Source: Chryseobacterium viscerum (lineage in GTDB: Bacteria; Bacteroidota; Bacteroidia; Flavobacteriales; Weeksellaceae). From it: a stretch of 64,000 bases of DNA. A model generated the notes under the pieces. It had not been told where the DNA came from. It did not search any database and saw only the letters and a program-made list of their open reading frames with translations. The stretch is from the NCBI RefSeq assembly GCF_002899945.2, contig NZ_PPEG02000004.1:124001-188000 (forward strand). The letters run 5' to 3'. Positions 1-8,027 of the stretch are shown here, in pieces; positions within the stretch are counted from its first letter, which is position 1; each line of letters starts with the position of its first letter. A program made the position numbers and the translations under genes.

Positions 1-177
1 AAACTTATTAAAGTACAACGCATAATAATAGATTACAGACTGCTTTAAATAAAATCCGGTTCCTATCAATGCTACGATCAATATCCCCAATATTACCCAT
101 CTTCGGAAAAAATACTTCTTCCGTCTTGATTTATGGACCTGTTTGGCAGTTTTTTTGGTGTACTTTTTTGGTGTCAT
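1..177 (-). CDS. Membrane-anchored protein, N-terminal fragment (partial)
   Basis: The first 59 codons of a gene that runs off the left edge are read on the minus strand from an ATG at 177. The protein starts with about 27 mostly basic residues rich in Lys, Arg and Thr. One hydrophobic segment follows (about residues 28-43), then a Tyr-rich stretch (YYYALYF). This is the shape of a single-pass inner-membrane protein with a short basic cytoplasmic tail and a large exported domain. No enzyme domain is inside the window. From memory, similar N-termini occur on GH25-type lysozymes of related bacteria, but that is a guess. It is divergent from the dehydrogenase gene at 244. Confidence 0.6.
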   Translation of the reverse strand, partial: MTPKKYTKKTAKQVHKSRRKKYFFRRWVILGILIVALIGTGFYLKQSVIYYYALYFNKF

Positions 178-229
178 AAAGTTTTGCAAAACTAACTTTT
201 TTCACTGCTAAATGCTAAAATAAAATCAG

Positions 230-237
230 TAAATTTG
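230..237 (+). promoter_or_regulatory. -7 promoter box (TAAATTTG) of the NDH-2 gene
   Basis: TAAATTTG matches the Bacteroidota -7 consensus TAnnTTTG and lies 6 nt before the ATG at 244. Transcription should therefore begin at or next to the start codon, giving a leaderless or nearly leaderless mRNA. No convincing -33 TTG was seen. Confidence 0.5.
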
Positions 238-243
238 TGTATT

Positions 244-1506
244 ATGGAAACACGCGAAAAAATCATCATTATAGGAGGAGGATTTGCGGGGCTGCAGCTT
301 GCAAAAACATTGAATAACAAGAACAAAAAGGTTATTGTTCTGGATCGGATGAACCACCATATGTTTCAGCCGCTTTTTTATCAGGTAGCCTCAGGAAGGA
401 TAGAACCTTCCAACATTTCTTTCCCCTTCAGAAAGATTTTTCAGCAATCCAGAAACACACAGTTTCGGATGACAGAGGTGAAAGAAATAGACCCTGCCAG
501 CAATAAAGTCATTACCGACGAAGCCGAATTTACATATGATAAACTTATCATTGCAACGGGCTGTAAAACCAATTTTTTCGGAAACAAAGAATTAGAAGGA
601 AGAGCTTTTGGGATGAAAAATACCCAGGAAGCCATCAGTATCAGAAATCATGTGCTGATGACCTTTGAAAAACTCATCATTGAAAAAAGCAGAAGCGATG
701 ACGGAAACTGGAATATCGTGATTGTAGGAAGCGGGCCCACCGGAGTGGAACTTGCGGGAGCTTTTGCTGAGATGAAAAAAGATATTCTTCCAAGAGATTA
801 CCCTTATATGAACTTTGACCATCTGAAGATTATTCTGGTGAGCTCTACCGAAAAACCACTTGCTGTCATGAGCAGTGAAGCGCAAGAAAAATCGGAGAAG
901 TATCTTAAAGATCTTGGGGTTACTTTTCTGAGTGGAGAAGTGGTAACAGACTATGATGGGGATAAAGTACACCTTAAAAGTGGAAAAGAAATTTCGTCCA
1001 ATAATGTAATCTGGGCTGCTGGAGTTACCGGCAATGTTGTAGGAGGTTTCCCGGAAGAAAATTTAATGCGAAACAGATATATTGTAGATCGATATAATAA
1101 AATAAAAGGGTACGACAATATTTATGCTATCGGAGATATTGCCTATATGGAAACACCAAAGTATCCACAAGGGCACCCTCAGGTTGCTAACGTAGCCATT
1201 AATCAGGCAAAAAATTTAGGTAAAAATCTATTAAAGAAGAATCAGGACGAATGGAAAGAATATGAGTATGATGATAAAGGCTCACTGGCGACCATAGGGA
1301 AGCACAGAGCCGTTGTTGATCTGCCATTTATCAAGTTTCAGGGATTTCTGGCTTGGTACTTCTGGATGTTTCTCCATTTAATGCTAATTTTGAGCGTTAG
1401 AAATAAACTGGCCATATTCTTCAACTGGATGTGGAGCTATATCAACAAAGATTCGTCTTTAAGATTAATTATTATACCTACTAAGAAAAACGGAACATTA
1501 CAATGA
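244..1506 (+). CDS. NAD(P)/FAD-dependent oxidoreductase, type II NADH dehydrogenase family
   Basis: This is a 420-residue flavoprotein of the NDH-2 family, which passes electrons from NADH to quinone at the inner membrane without pumping protons. An FAD-binding Rossmann motif (GGGFAG, residues 11-16) opens the protein. A second dinucleotide motif (GSGPTG, about 162-167) binds NADH. The second FAD motif (YAIGDIA) is near residue 296. The C-terminus has a Trp/Phe-rich hydrophobic stretch ([10 protein letters not shown]) expected to sit in the membrane. An in-frame TTG at 235 exists, but the ATG at 244 fits both the family and the -7 box just upstream. The stop overlaps the trmD start by 4 nt (ATGA), which suggests translational coupling. 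Confidence 0.85.
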   Translation: METREKIIIIGGGFAGLQLAKTLNNKNKKVIVLDRMNHHMFQPLFYQVASGRIEPSNISFPFRKIFQQSRNTQFRMTEVKEIDPASNKVITDEAEFTYDKLIIATGCKTNFFGNKELEGRAFGMKNTQEAISIRNHVLMTFEKLIIEKSRSDDGNWNIVIVGSGPTGVELAGAFAEMKKDILPRDYPYMNFDHLKIILVSSTEKPLAVMSSEAQEKSEKYLKDLGVTFLSGEVVTDYDGDKVHLKSGKEISSNNVIWAAGVTGNVVGGFPEENLMRNRYIVDRYNKIKGYDNIYAIGDIAYMETPKYPQGHPQVANVAINQAKNLGKNLLKKNQDEWKEYEYDDKGSLATIGKHRAVVDLPFIKFQGFLAWYFWMFLHLMLILSVRNKLAIFFNWMWSYINKDSSLRLIIIPTKKNGTLQ

Positions 1507-2174
1507 GAATTGACATAATAAGCGTACTTCCTGAACTGATGGAAAGTCCGTTTAAAACCTCTATTTTGAAGAGAGCGATGGATAAAGGGCTGGCGGAAGT
1601 ACATTTTCATCAACTGAGAGACTGGGCAATCAATAAACACAGGCAGATTGATGATGAACCTTACGGAGGTGGAGCAGGAATGGTGATGATGATTGAACCG
1701 CTGGATAAATGTATTTCAGAGCTTAAATCTCAAAGAAATTATGATGAAGTGATATATCTTACCCCAGATGGAGTCACTTTGAATCAAAAAATAGCCAATT
1801 CGCTTTCCATAAAAGAAAATCTGATCTTTCTTTGCGGACATTACAAAGGGATAGATCAAAGAGTAAGAGACCTTCATATTACAAAAGAAATTTCAATTGG
1901 TGACTACGTTCTTACAGGAGGAGAACTTGCAGCCTGCGTTCTTGCAGACTCTATCATACGATTGCTTCCCGGCGTTTTGAATGATGAACAGAGTGCTTTA
2001 ACAGACAGTTTTCAGGATGATCTTCTTTCACCACCAATTTATACCAGACCCGAAAGTTATAAAGGACTTGATGTTCCTAAAATTTTACTGAGCGGGAATT
2101 CTGGAAAAATTGAAGAATGGCGTCACGATGAAGCTGTGAGAATTACCAAAGAAAAACGTCCCGATTTACTTTAG
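1503..2174 (+). CDS. trmD: tRNA (guanine(37)-N(1))-methyltransferase
   Basis: TrmD (223 residues) methylates G37 of tRNAs reading CNN codons, using S-adenosylmethionine, and prevents +1 frameshifting. The SPOUT trefoil-knot motifs are present: [11 protein letters not shown] near residue 113 and [12 protein letters not shown] near 133-143. The N-terminus ([12 protein letters not shown]) and the C-terminal REWRHDEA-like block ([12 protein letters not shown]) are typical, and the length is close to the usual 220-250. The ATG overlaps the preceding stop by 4 nt, so the dehydrogenase and trmD are probably one transcript. TrmD normally sits in a ribosomal operon (rpsP-rimM-trmD-rplS), so this neighbour is unusual compared with many phyla. 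Confidence 0.95.
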   Translation: MRIDIISVLPELMESPFKTSILKRAMDKGLAEVHFHQLRDWAINKHRQIDDEPYGGGAGMVMMIEPLDKCISELKSQRNYDEVIYLTPDGVTLNQKIANSLSIKENLIFLCGHYKGIDQRVRDLHITKEISIGDYVLTGGELAACVLADSIIRLLPGVLNDEQSALTDSFQDDLLSPPIYTRPESYKGLDVPKILLSGNSGKIEEWRHDEAVRITKEKRPDLL

Positions 2175-2556
2175 ATCAAATTTGCCGGCATTTATTTAAT
2201 TCTGGCCAACCTATTTAACCCCGTTTGCTATTACGGCAAATGGAATAATATTTGTTGTAAATTTAATACGAACGAAAAATATTAATATTTCTAATTTTAA
2301 ATTAATATTTTATTTCTGTTATTCTTGATTTAATATATTGTCTCAATTTTGATTAATCTGTTAAAACTCTCGAATAATTGGAAAATTAATTTATTTTAGC
2401 TTATTTCATTGGTATTTTTATTATATTTGAATTGTTTTTTATTGAAATTTATTTATTCTTATAGGCGGTGAATCGATGAGATTTGAAAAAATAATAGATT
2501 TGCCTCTTGAAGTGAAAAGAATATAATAAATTAAAAAAGTATAGAAATTAGTGTAG
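2175..2556. other. AT-rich intergenic region, no gene seen
   Basis: This is 382 bases of very AT-rich sequence between trmD and the EEP-family gene. No coding frame, clear terminator or TAnnTTTG box was found on either strand. Confidence 0.5.
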
Positions 2557-3492
2557 ATGGAGTTGTTCTCTTTTTATAATGTTGAAAATTTATTTTTGCC
2601 CGATCCGAAACCTGTCCACAAATTAGATCCTACCCGGTCAGGATTAAGGAATTGGGATGAAAAGAGATATAATAACAAGCTTTTCAAAATCTCCCATGTA
2701 TTTCAGTTGATGAAGGAGGAAAATGGTGCGATGCCATTTGTAATAGGGCTGTCTGAAGTTTCCGGAAGGAAAGTTTTGGAAGATCTCGTGGAGATGGACC
2801 CCTTTAATTCGCAATATGGAATTGTACATTACAATTCTATGGACGAAAGAAAAGTGGATGTAGCCATGTTATATGATAAAAGTAAAGTAGAGGTGATAGA
2901 TTCAGAAACCATTACTTTCTTTTTTGAAATAGTGAATAAAAACACAGAATATTACGATACAACCAGAGACGTACTTTTTTCGAAAATTAAATATAAAGGA
3001 GAAATTATTAATGTCTTTATCGCGCATCTTCCCTCTAAACGCGAAAAAGATGTCAATAAACCCAAAAGAGCCTTTATATTGAATGAAGTCCGGGAACGGA
3101 TTTTGAAATTAGTAAATGCTGATAAAGAGCATGTCATATTGTGTGGTGATTTTAACGAAAACCCGGATGATGAAAATTTAGTGCAGATTCTCTATGACAA
3201 TCAACATGAGAAGGTTTTAATGAATCCTTTTCAAGAATTGTTTTCTACTAGAAATTATTCTACTTTTCATTATAAATCTGGATTGCTGTATGATCAGATC
3301 ATTATGTCAAGATCTTTGCTTGATAATAAGACGCTGGCTTTTCAGGATGCACATATATTCAATTCTGAAAATATCCGCAGCAGGGCCAGGAATTTTGAAG
3401 GACGTCCTTTCCGAACTTATGCCGGTACACGGTATCTGGGAGGATATAGCGACCACTTTCCGGTTTTTGTAAAATTTAAGAATTTACAGTAA
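2557..3492 (+). CDS. Endonuclease/exonuclease/phosphatase family protein
   Basis: The 311-residue protein carries the EEP (DNase I-like) fold signatures: NVENLF near residue 8, the metal-ligand Glu in GLSEV (E67), a His in AHLPSKR, the CGDFNENPDD block near 196-205, and YSDHFPV near 297. These are the catalytic Asn/Asp/His positions of Mg-dependent phosphodiesterases. No signal peptide is visible, so it is probably cytoplasmic. Substrate cannot be predicted, since the family covers nucleic acids, inositol phosphates and lipids. It is followed 27 nt later by an Lrp-family regulator on the same strand. Confidence 0.85.
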   Translation: MELFSFYNVENLFLPDPKPVHKLDPTRSGLRNWDEKRYNNKLFKISHVFQLMKEENGAMPFVIGLSEVSGRKVLEDLVEMDPFNSQYGIVHYNSMDERKVDVAMLYDKSKVEVIDSETITFFFEIVNKNTEYYDTTRDVLFSKIKYKGEIINVFIAHLPSKREKDVNKPKRAFILNEVRERILKLVNADKEHVILCGDFNENPDDENLVQILYDNQHEKVLMNPFQELFSTRNYSTFHYKSGLLYDQIIMSRSLLDNKTLAFQDAHIFNSENIRSRARNFEGRPFRTYAGTRYLGGYSDHFPVFVKFKNLQ

Positions 3493-3519
3493 AAAACATA
3501 AATAATAAAAAAGTAGAAA

Positions 3520-3990
3520 ATGAAAAATTCGAGCAACACAAGCTATCATTTGGATTCTATTGACAAAGAAATTATCTACATGTTGATGGATAATGCCAAA
3601 ACTTCCTTAGCCCACATTTCAAAGCATGTTGGTATTTCAACCACTGCGGTACACCAAAGAATCAAGAAACTTGAGCATGCGGGAGTTATTGAGAATTCAA
3701 TATCATTCCTTAATCCTAAAAAAATTGGATATAAGGTGACTTCCTACATTGGTGTATTTCTGGATCAGCCAAGCCATTATCCAGATGTGGTAAAATCTTT
3801 ACATGACGTAAATGAAGTAGTAGAAGCCCATTATACTACAGGAAATTACACTATATTTCTGAAGGTTCTTTGCAAAGATAATGACCACTTGATGCAGATT
3901 CTTAGCAAGATTCAAAAGCTGAAAGGAGTAACACGAACAGAAACTTTTATATCTTTGGAACAAGGTATTTACAGACAATTGAAAGTATAA
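3520..3990 (+). CDS. Lrp/AsnC family transcriptional regulator
   Basis: A 156-residue protein with an N-terminal winged helix-turn-helix (about residues 12-60: DSIDKEIIYMLMDNAK, then ISKHVGISTTAVHQRIKKLE) and a C-terminal RAM ligand-binding/oligomerisation domain (about 75-150). This is the Lrp/AsnC architecture, usually an octameric DNA-binding protein that senses amino acids. It lies only 4 nt upstream of deoC, so the two are probably co-transcribed. The effector is not predictable from sequence. Confidence 0.9.
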   Translation: MKNSSNTSYHLDSIDKEIIYMLMDNAKTSLAHISKHVGISTTAVHQRIKKLEHAGVIENSISFLNPKKIGYKVTSYIGVFLDQPSHYPDVVKSLHDVNEVVEAHYTTGNYTIFLKVLCKDNDHLMQILSKIQKLKGVTRTETFISLEQGIYRQLKV

Positions 3991-3994
3991 CGAT

Positions 3995-4738
3995 ATGAAC
4001 ATAGCCCAATATTTGGATTCAACTTACTTGAAAACACCAGAACAATCAGGTATTTCCCACCAAGAAACACTTCAAAAAGATAAAGAGCTTGCCCAAGAAG
4101 CTATTGAGAATGATATTTTTGCCGTGATGATTCGTCCGGATTATGTATCTGAGATCAAGAAATATATTCAGGAAAGAAATTCAAATGTTGCAGTAGGAAC
4201 TGTGATAGGCTTTCACGAAGGTACATATTCAATTGATGAGAAGCTTGCAGAAGCCTCAAAAGCCATTGAAGATGGTGCAGATGAATTGGATTTTGTAATT
4301 AATTATACTGCTTATCTGCAGGGAAATATAGAATTGGTAAAAGAAGAATTTGTAAAATGTACTGCATTGTCCCTTGAACATCATAAAGTTGTAAAATGGA
4401 TTATTGAAATTGCAGCATTGACTGATGAGCAAATTGCTGATCTTACTAAAAATATATCTACCTGGGCAGAAGAAAACTTCTCCGAAAATGACTGGTCGAA
4501 AATTTTTGTTAAATCTTCGACAGGATTCTTCAAAACTGCTGATGGTAAACCTAACGGGGCAACCTTTGAAGGGGTCACCATTATGCTTAATAACGCAGGG
4601 AAACTTCCTGTAAAAGCAGCAGGAGGTGTAAGAACTCCTGAAGATGCTGAGAAAATGATCAGTATGGGTGTTAAAAGGATAGGAACCTCTTCGGCTTTAG
4701 CATTAATTAAAGATGAAGCTTCATCAGAAGGATATTAA
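3995..4738 (+). CDS. deoC: Deoxyribose-phosphate aldolase
   Basis: DeoC (247 residues) cleaves 2-deoxyribose-5-phosphate to glyceraldehyde-3-phosphate and acetaldehyde in deoxynucleoside catabolism. The Schiff-base lysine lies in IFVKSSTGF (about K172), and the second active-site lysine block KAAGGVRTPEDA is near residue 206. The IEDGADELDFVINYTA segment gives the conserved Asp. No thymidine phosphorylase or phosphopentomutase gene is adjacent. The partner is instead the Lrp regulator 4 nt upstream. Confidence 0.93.
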   Translation: MNIAQYLDSTYLKTPEQSGISHQETLQKDKELAQEAIENDIFAVMIRPDYVSEIKKYIQERNSNVAVGTVIGFHEGTYSIDEKLAEASKAIEDGADELDFVINYTAYLQGNIELVKEEFVKCTALSLEHHKVVKWIIEIAALTDEQIADLTKNISTWAEENFSENDWSKIFVKSSTGFFKTADGKPNGATFEGVTIMLNNAGKLPVKAAGGVRTPEDAEKMISMGVKRIGTSSALALIKDEASSEGY

Positions 4739-4757
4739 ATATAAAATTTAAAATATA

Positions 4758-4790
4758 AAAAACCATCAGTTTAACTGATGGTTTTTGTTT
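4758..4790. terminator. Bidirectional terminator between deoC and dusB
   Basis: A near-perfect hairpin (AAACCATCAGTT paired with AACTGATGGTTT) has T-rich flanks on both strands. It sits between the convergent deoC (+) and dusB (-) genes and touches the dusB stop. Confidence 0.85.
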
Positions 4791-5785
4791 TATATCTGTG
4801 CCTGATATTCTTCGTAGAACTGTTGGGTTTCTTTGATTAGGCTGTTCATTTCTTCCAATGTGAAAACTTCCAGGAACTTTTTTCTGAAATCCTTGAAATG
4901 AGGAATTCCTCTGAAATAGTTGCTGTAATGCTGTCTCATTTCAATCAGTCCTAATTTTTCTCCTTTCCATTCTGCACTCCACTCCGCATGTTGGCGGACT
5001 GCCAGTAATCGGTCTGATATGGTAGGAGCAGGTAAATGTTCTCCTGTTTTAAAGAAATGCTTGATTTCATTAAATATCCATGGATAGCCAATAGCAGCAC
5101 GTCCAATCATAATACCGTCACATGCGTACTTTTGCTTATAGGCTAATGCTTTTTCAGCAGAATCTATATCACCATTTCCAAAAATTGGAATTTCAATATT
5201 AGGATTTTGTTTAATTCTTGAAATATGTTCCCAATCTGCTTCCCCCTTGTACATTTGACCACGGGTTCTGGCATGTATTGTAAGAGCTTTGATTCCTGTT
5301 TCCTGAAGACGTTCTGCTACTTCATCAATATTGATGCTGGTGCTGTCCCATCCTAGACGTGTTTTAACGGTTACAGGCAGATGGGTAGAGCTTACAACAG
5401 CTTTCGTAAGACGAACCATAAGGTCAATGTCTTTCAAAACTCCAGCTCCAGCTCCCTTGCAGACAACTTTTTTTACAGGACACCCAAAATTGATATCTAC
5501 CAGATCCGGATTTACCGTTTCAACAATTCTGGCAGACATGGCCATAGCTTCTTCGTCTCCACCAAAAATCTGTATACCAACTGGTCTTTCATAATCGAAG
5601 ATATCAAGCTTTTTACGGCTCTTAATAGCGTCACGAATCAATCCTTCGGAAGAAATAAATTCCGAATACATTAGATCTGCACCATGCATTTTACACAAAC
5701 GTCTGAACGGAGGATCACTTACGTCTTCCATCGGAGCCAGCAAAAGTGGAAATTCCGGCAGTTCTATGTTGCCTATTTTTATCAT
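4790..5785 (-). CDS. dusB: tRNA-dihydrouridine synthase, DusB-like
   Basis: The 331-residue flavoenzyme reduces uridine to dihydrouridine in the tRNA D-loop using FMN and NADPH. The N-terminus (LLLAPMEDVSDPPFRRL) is the FMN-barrel signature. DINFGCPVKKVVCKGAGAGVL (residues 98-117) contains the conserved active-site cysteine C102. IHARTRGQMYKGEADW and GNGDIDSAEKA follow, then GRAAIGYPWIF. Family order and length are normal. The ATG at 5785 lies 4 nt from a perfect -7 box, so the mRNA is probably nearly leaderless. Confidence 0.93.
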   Translation of the reverse strand: MIKIGNIELPEFPLLLAPMEDVSDPPFRRLCKMHGADLMYSEFISSEGLIRDAIKSRKKLDIFDYERPVGIQIFGGDEEAMAMSARIVETVNPDLVDINFGCPVKKVVCKGAGAGVLKDIDLMVRLTKAVVSSTHLPVTVKTRLGWDSTSINIDEVAERLQETGIKALTIHARTRGQMYKGEADWEHISRIKQNPNIEIPIFGNGDIDSAEKALAYKQKYACDGIMIGRAAIGYPWIFNEIKHFFKTGEHLPAPTISDRLLAVRQHAEWSAEWKGEKLGLIEMRQHYSNYFRGIPHFKDFRKKFLEVFTLEEMNSLIKETQQFYEEYQAQI

Positions 5786-5789
5786 GATG

Positions 5790-5797
5790 CAAATTTA
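5790..5797 (-). promoter_or_regulatory. -7 promoter box (TAAATTTG) of dusB
   Basis: On the minus strand TAAATTTG is followed by CATC and the dusB ATG. A TTG lies about 16 nt upstream as a possible -33 element. The spacing puts the transcription start at or inside the start codon. Confidence 0.6.
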
Positions 5798-5983
5798 CGA
5801 AATTCTGAAAAAACAATATTTTACTATTCATTATGTTAATTGGTGTTTCACGTTTGCTTGCTTATTTAAGGAACTTTAAGATATTTTGTTTAATTTTATT
5901 CGAATATATTTATCTGATTTTCAATGTTTTTATTGATTTATTGAAAATTATTTTTTATATTTAGTGTAATAAAAATTAATGAT

Positions 5984-7954
5984 ATGAAAAAAATTCTATT
6001 TTATTTGATGGCAATTTTAGCTTCATCAAATTTTTATTCACAAGTGAGTGTTTCTGCTACAGCAGGAACAGCTACAGGAACCTATACTACGTTAAAGGGA
6101 GCATTTGACGCTATTAATGCGGGAACACATCAGGGAGCAATTTCAATCAGTATCACAGCTAGTACAACAGAAACAGCAACTGCCAGTTTGAATGCCAGTG
6201 GCGGGGCAACCATTTACACCTCGGTTGCAATAAAACCGGCGGTAGGAGTTACAGCTACAATTTCTGGTGATCTTGCCAGTGCCCCTTTAGTGAGAATCCA
6301 GGGTAGTAATATTACTTTGGATGGAAGCAATGTTGCTTCAGGAACAACAAGAAACCTTACCCTTACCAATACCTCTGTTACTGCACCGCAGGTACTTACA
6401 TTTATTGCAGCTTCTGCGGCGGTGGCAAATAGCAATATTATGGTTAAAAACCTGAATATTATAAATGGTATCAATAGTTCTTCAGCTTTAGTCATGTATG
6501 ACGGAGCTACAACCCCTGTCGGAGGCTTTTTTAATAATGTTACCATCCAGAATAATTCTATAAAGAAAGCCTATATGGGGATTTATTTATTTGCAGCTAT
6601 AGCAGCAGGAAATGGAGCAAATACTTTGGTTACGGGTAATGATATAAGCGCTTCCGGAACAGATGCCAATCGTCTTGGAGGAGTTTATGTACAGGGTGCA
6701 GATGGAGTGACCGTCAGCAATAATATTATTGGTAATTTTGAAACTGCTAGTACCGAAATCAAAAGAGGGGTATGGTTTGCTACTGCTACTGTAAACTCTT
6801 CAATTATTTCAAATACCATTACTAATCTCGGATATACCGGAACATCTACGGGTGGCGCTTCCGGGATTACCGTTACATCTGGAAATACAGGAGCATCTGC
6901 TGTAGCTAATATTATAGTAAGAGGAAATACTATTTCGAATTTTACTTCCAGTGGAACAGGGACTCTGTTTGCGGGAATTTATGCGGGGGGTGCGCTGACA
7001 TCCGGGGTGACCATTGATAATAATAAGATAAATGGTATAAAAAACACCAATACCACCGGATATGGAGCTCAGGGAATTTATCTAGCAACAACAAGTCTTA
7101 CCTCAAATACACTGGTTTCTAATAATATAGTGAATGGTATAGCTGGTTATGGATATGCAACGACTGGTGGAGTGAATGATAACGGAAACGGAATTGTTAT
7201 TGCCGCAGGGGGAGGATATAAAGTATATTATAATACAGTTGTCATGGATGTCAACCAGACTGTTGCAGGAAGACCTTCTGCGTTTAATATTACCAGCGGA
7301 GTAACCGGCTTGGGAGGTATTGATGTGAGAAATAATCTTTTTGTGAATACCCAAACCCAGGCAGGAGATAGGTATACTATTTATGCAGGGGCACTCAGTA
7401 CTGTTTTTTCTACTATTAATTATAATAATTTCTATTCTTCCGGGACAAATCTGGGATATATCGGAGGTCTTGCAAAAGCGACACTTGCTGATATTCAGTT
7501 AGGATTTGGTGGAAATGCAAACTCTTTGAACGTTATGCCTGTGTTTGTATCTGCTACTGATTTCCATGTGTCTGCTACCGGAAATGCAGCTCTTGATAAT
7601 AAGGGAACTCCCGTGGCAGAAGTAACCTTGGATGCAGATGGTAATCTCCGAAATGTTCTTACTCCGGATCTTGGAAGTTTTGAATTTACAGTTGCTGTAC
7701 TGGCGGTAAATGACGCTGCTAAAAAGAATACGGTAAGCTTCTACCCGAATCCAGTGGTAGATTATCTTTATATCAATAATGACAGTAGAATCAAAGATGT
7801 TGAAGTATATAATGTTTCAGGACAGAGAATTCTTAATGAAACAATCAATGCTGAAAAAGGTTCTGTAGATATGAGACGTGCTCCTGCTGGAGTTTATATC
7901 TTAAAAGTAAATGCAGAAAAAGGTTCACAGTCACTGAAAATTATTAAAAAATAA
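5984..7954 (+). CDS. Secreted right-handed beta-helix-like protein with T9SS sorting domain
   Basis: A 656-residue exported protein. A signal peptide (MKKILFYLMAILASSNFYSQ) is followed by a long low-charge region rich in Gly, Thr, Ser and Asn. Repeated short strands such as ITLDGS, NIMVKNL, NNVTIQNNS, GVTVSNNII and NIIVRGNTISN lie about residues 100-450, a pattern typical of parallel beta-helix (pectate-lyase-like) surfaces. The C-terminal 75 residues are a type A T9SS domain (FYPNPVVDYLYI ... VEVYNVSGQRI ... GVYILKVNAEKG ... KIIKK). Export through the outer membrane and anchoring or release by T9SS is therefore expected. No catalytic residues were recognised, and adhesin or polysaccharide-binding roles are possible. 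Confidence 0.8.
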   Translation: MKKILFYLMAILASSNFYSQVSVSATAGTATGTYTTLKGAFDAINAGTHQGAISISITASTTETATASLNASGGATIYTSVAIKPAVGVTATISGDLASAPLVRIQGSNITLDGSNVASGTTRNLTLTNTSVTAPQVLTFIAASAAVANSNIMVKNLNIINGINSSSALVMYDGATTPVGGFFNNVTIQNNSIKKAYMGIYLFAAIAAGNGANTLVTGNDISASGTDANRLGGVYVQGADGVTVSNNIIGNFETASTEIKRGVWFATATVNSSIISNTITNLGYTGTSTGGASGITVTSGNTGASAVANIIVRGNTISNFTSSGTGTLFAGIYAGGALTSGVTIDNNKINGIKNTNTTGYGAQGIYLATTSLTSNTLVSNNIVNGIAGYGYATTGGVNDNGNGIVIAAGGGYKVYYNTVVMDVNQTVAGRPSAFNITSGVTGLGGIDVRNNLFVNTQTQAGDRYTIYAGALSTVFSTINYNNFYSSGTNLGYIGGLAKATLADIQLGFGGNANSLNVMPVFVSATDFHVSATGNAALDNKGTPVAEVTLDADGNLRNVLTPDLGSFEFTVAVLAVNDAAKKNTVSFYPNPVVDYLYINNDSRIKDVEVYNVSGQRILNETINAEKGSVDMRRAPAGVYILKVNAEKGSQSLKIIKK

Positions 7955-7976
7955 AATGTAACTAATAGCCAAAAAG

Positions 7977-8010
7977 AATCCCCAATAGCGATATTGGGGA
8001 TTTTTTATTT
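7977..8010. terminator. Terminator between two convergent surface genes
   Basis: The hairpin AATCCCCAATA / TATTGGGGATT is followed by a T-run on the plus strand. It ends the 5984-7954 gene and also faces the convergent gene ending at 8028. Confidence 0.85.
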
Positions 8011-8027
8011 AAAAGTAACCATTAATG

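Noticed and set aside
5331..5674. Two overlapping plus-strand frames (87 and 97 codons) inside dusB
   Set aside because: They lie antisense to the conserved dusB coding sequence and have no recognisable domain or start signal.
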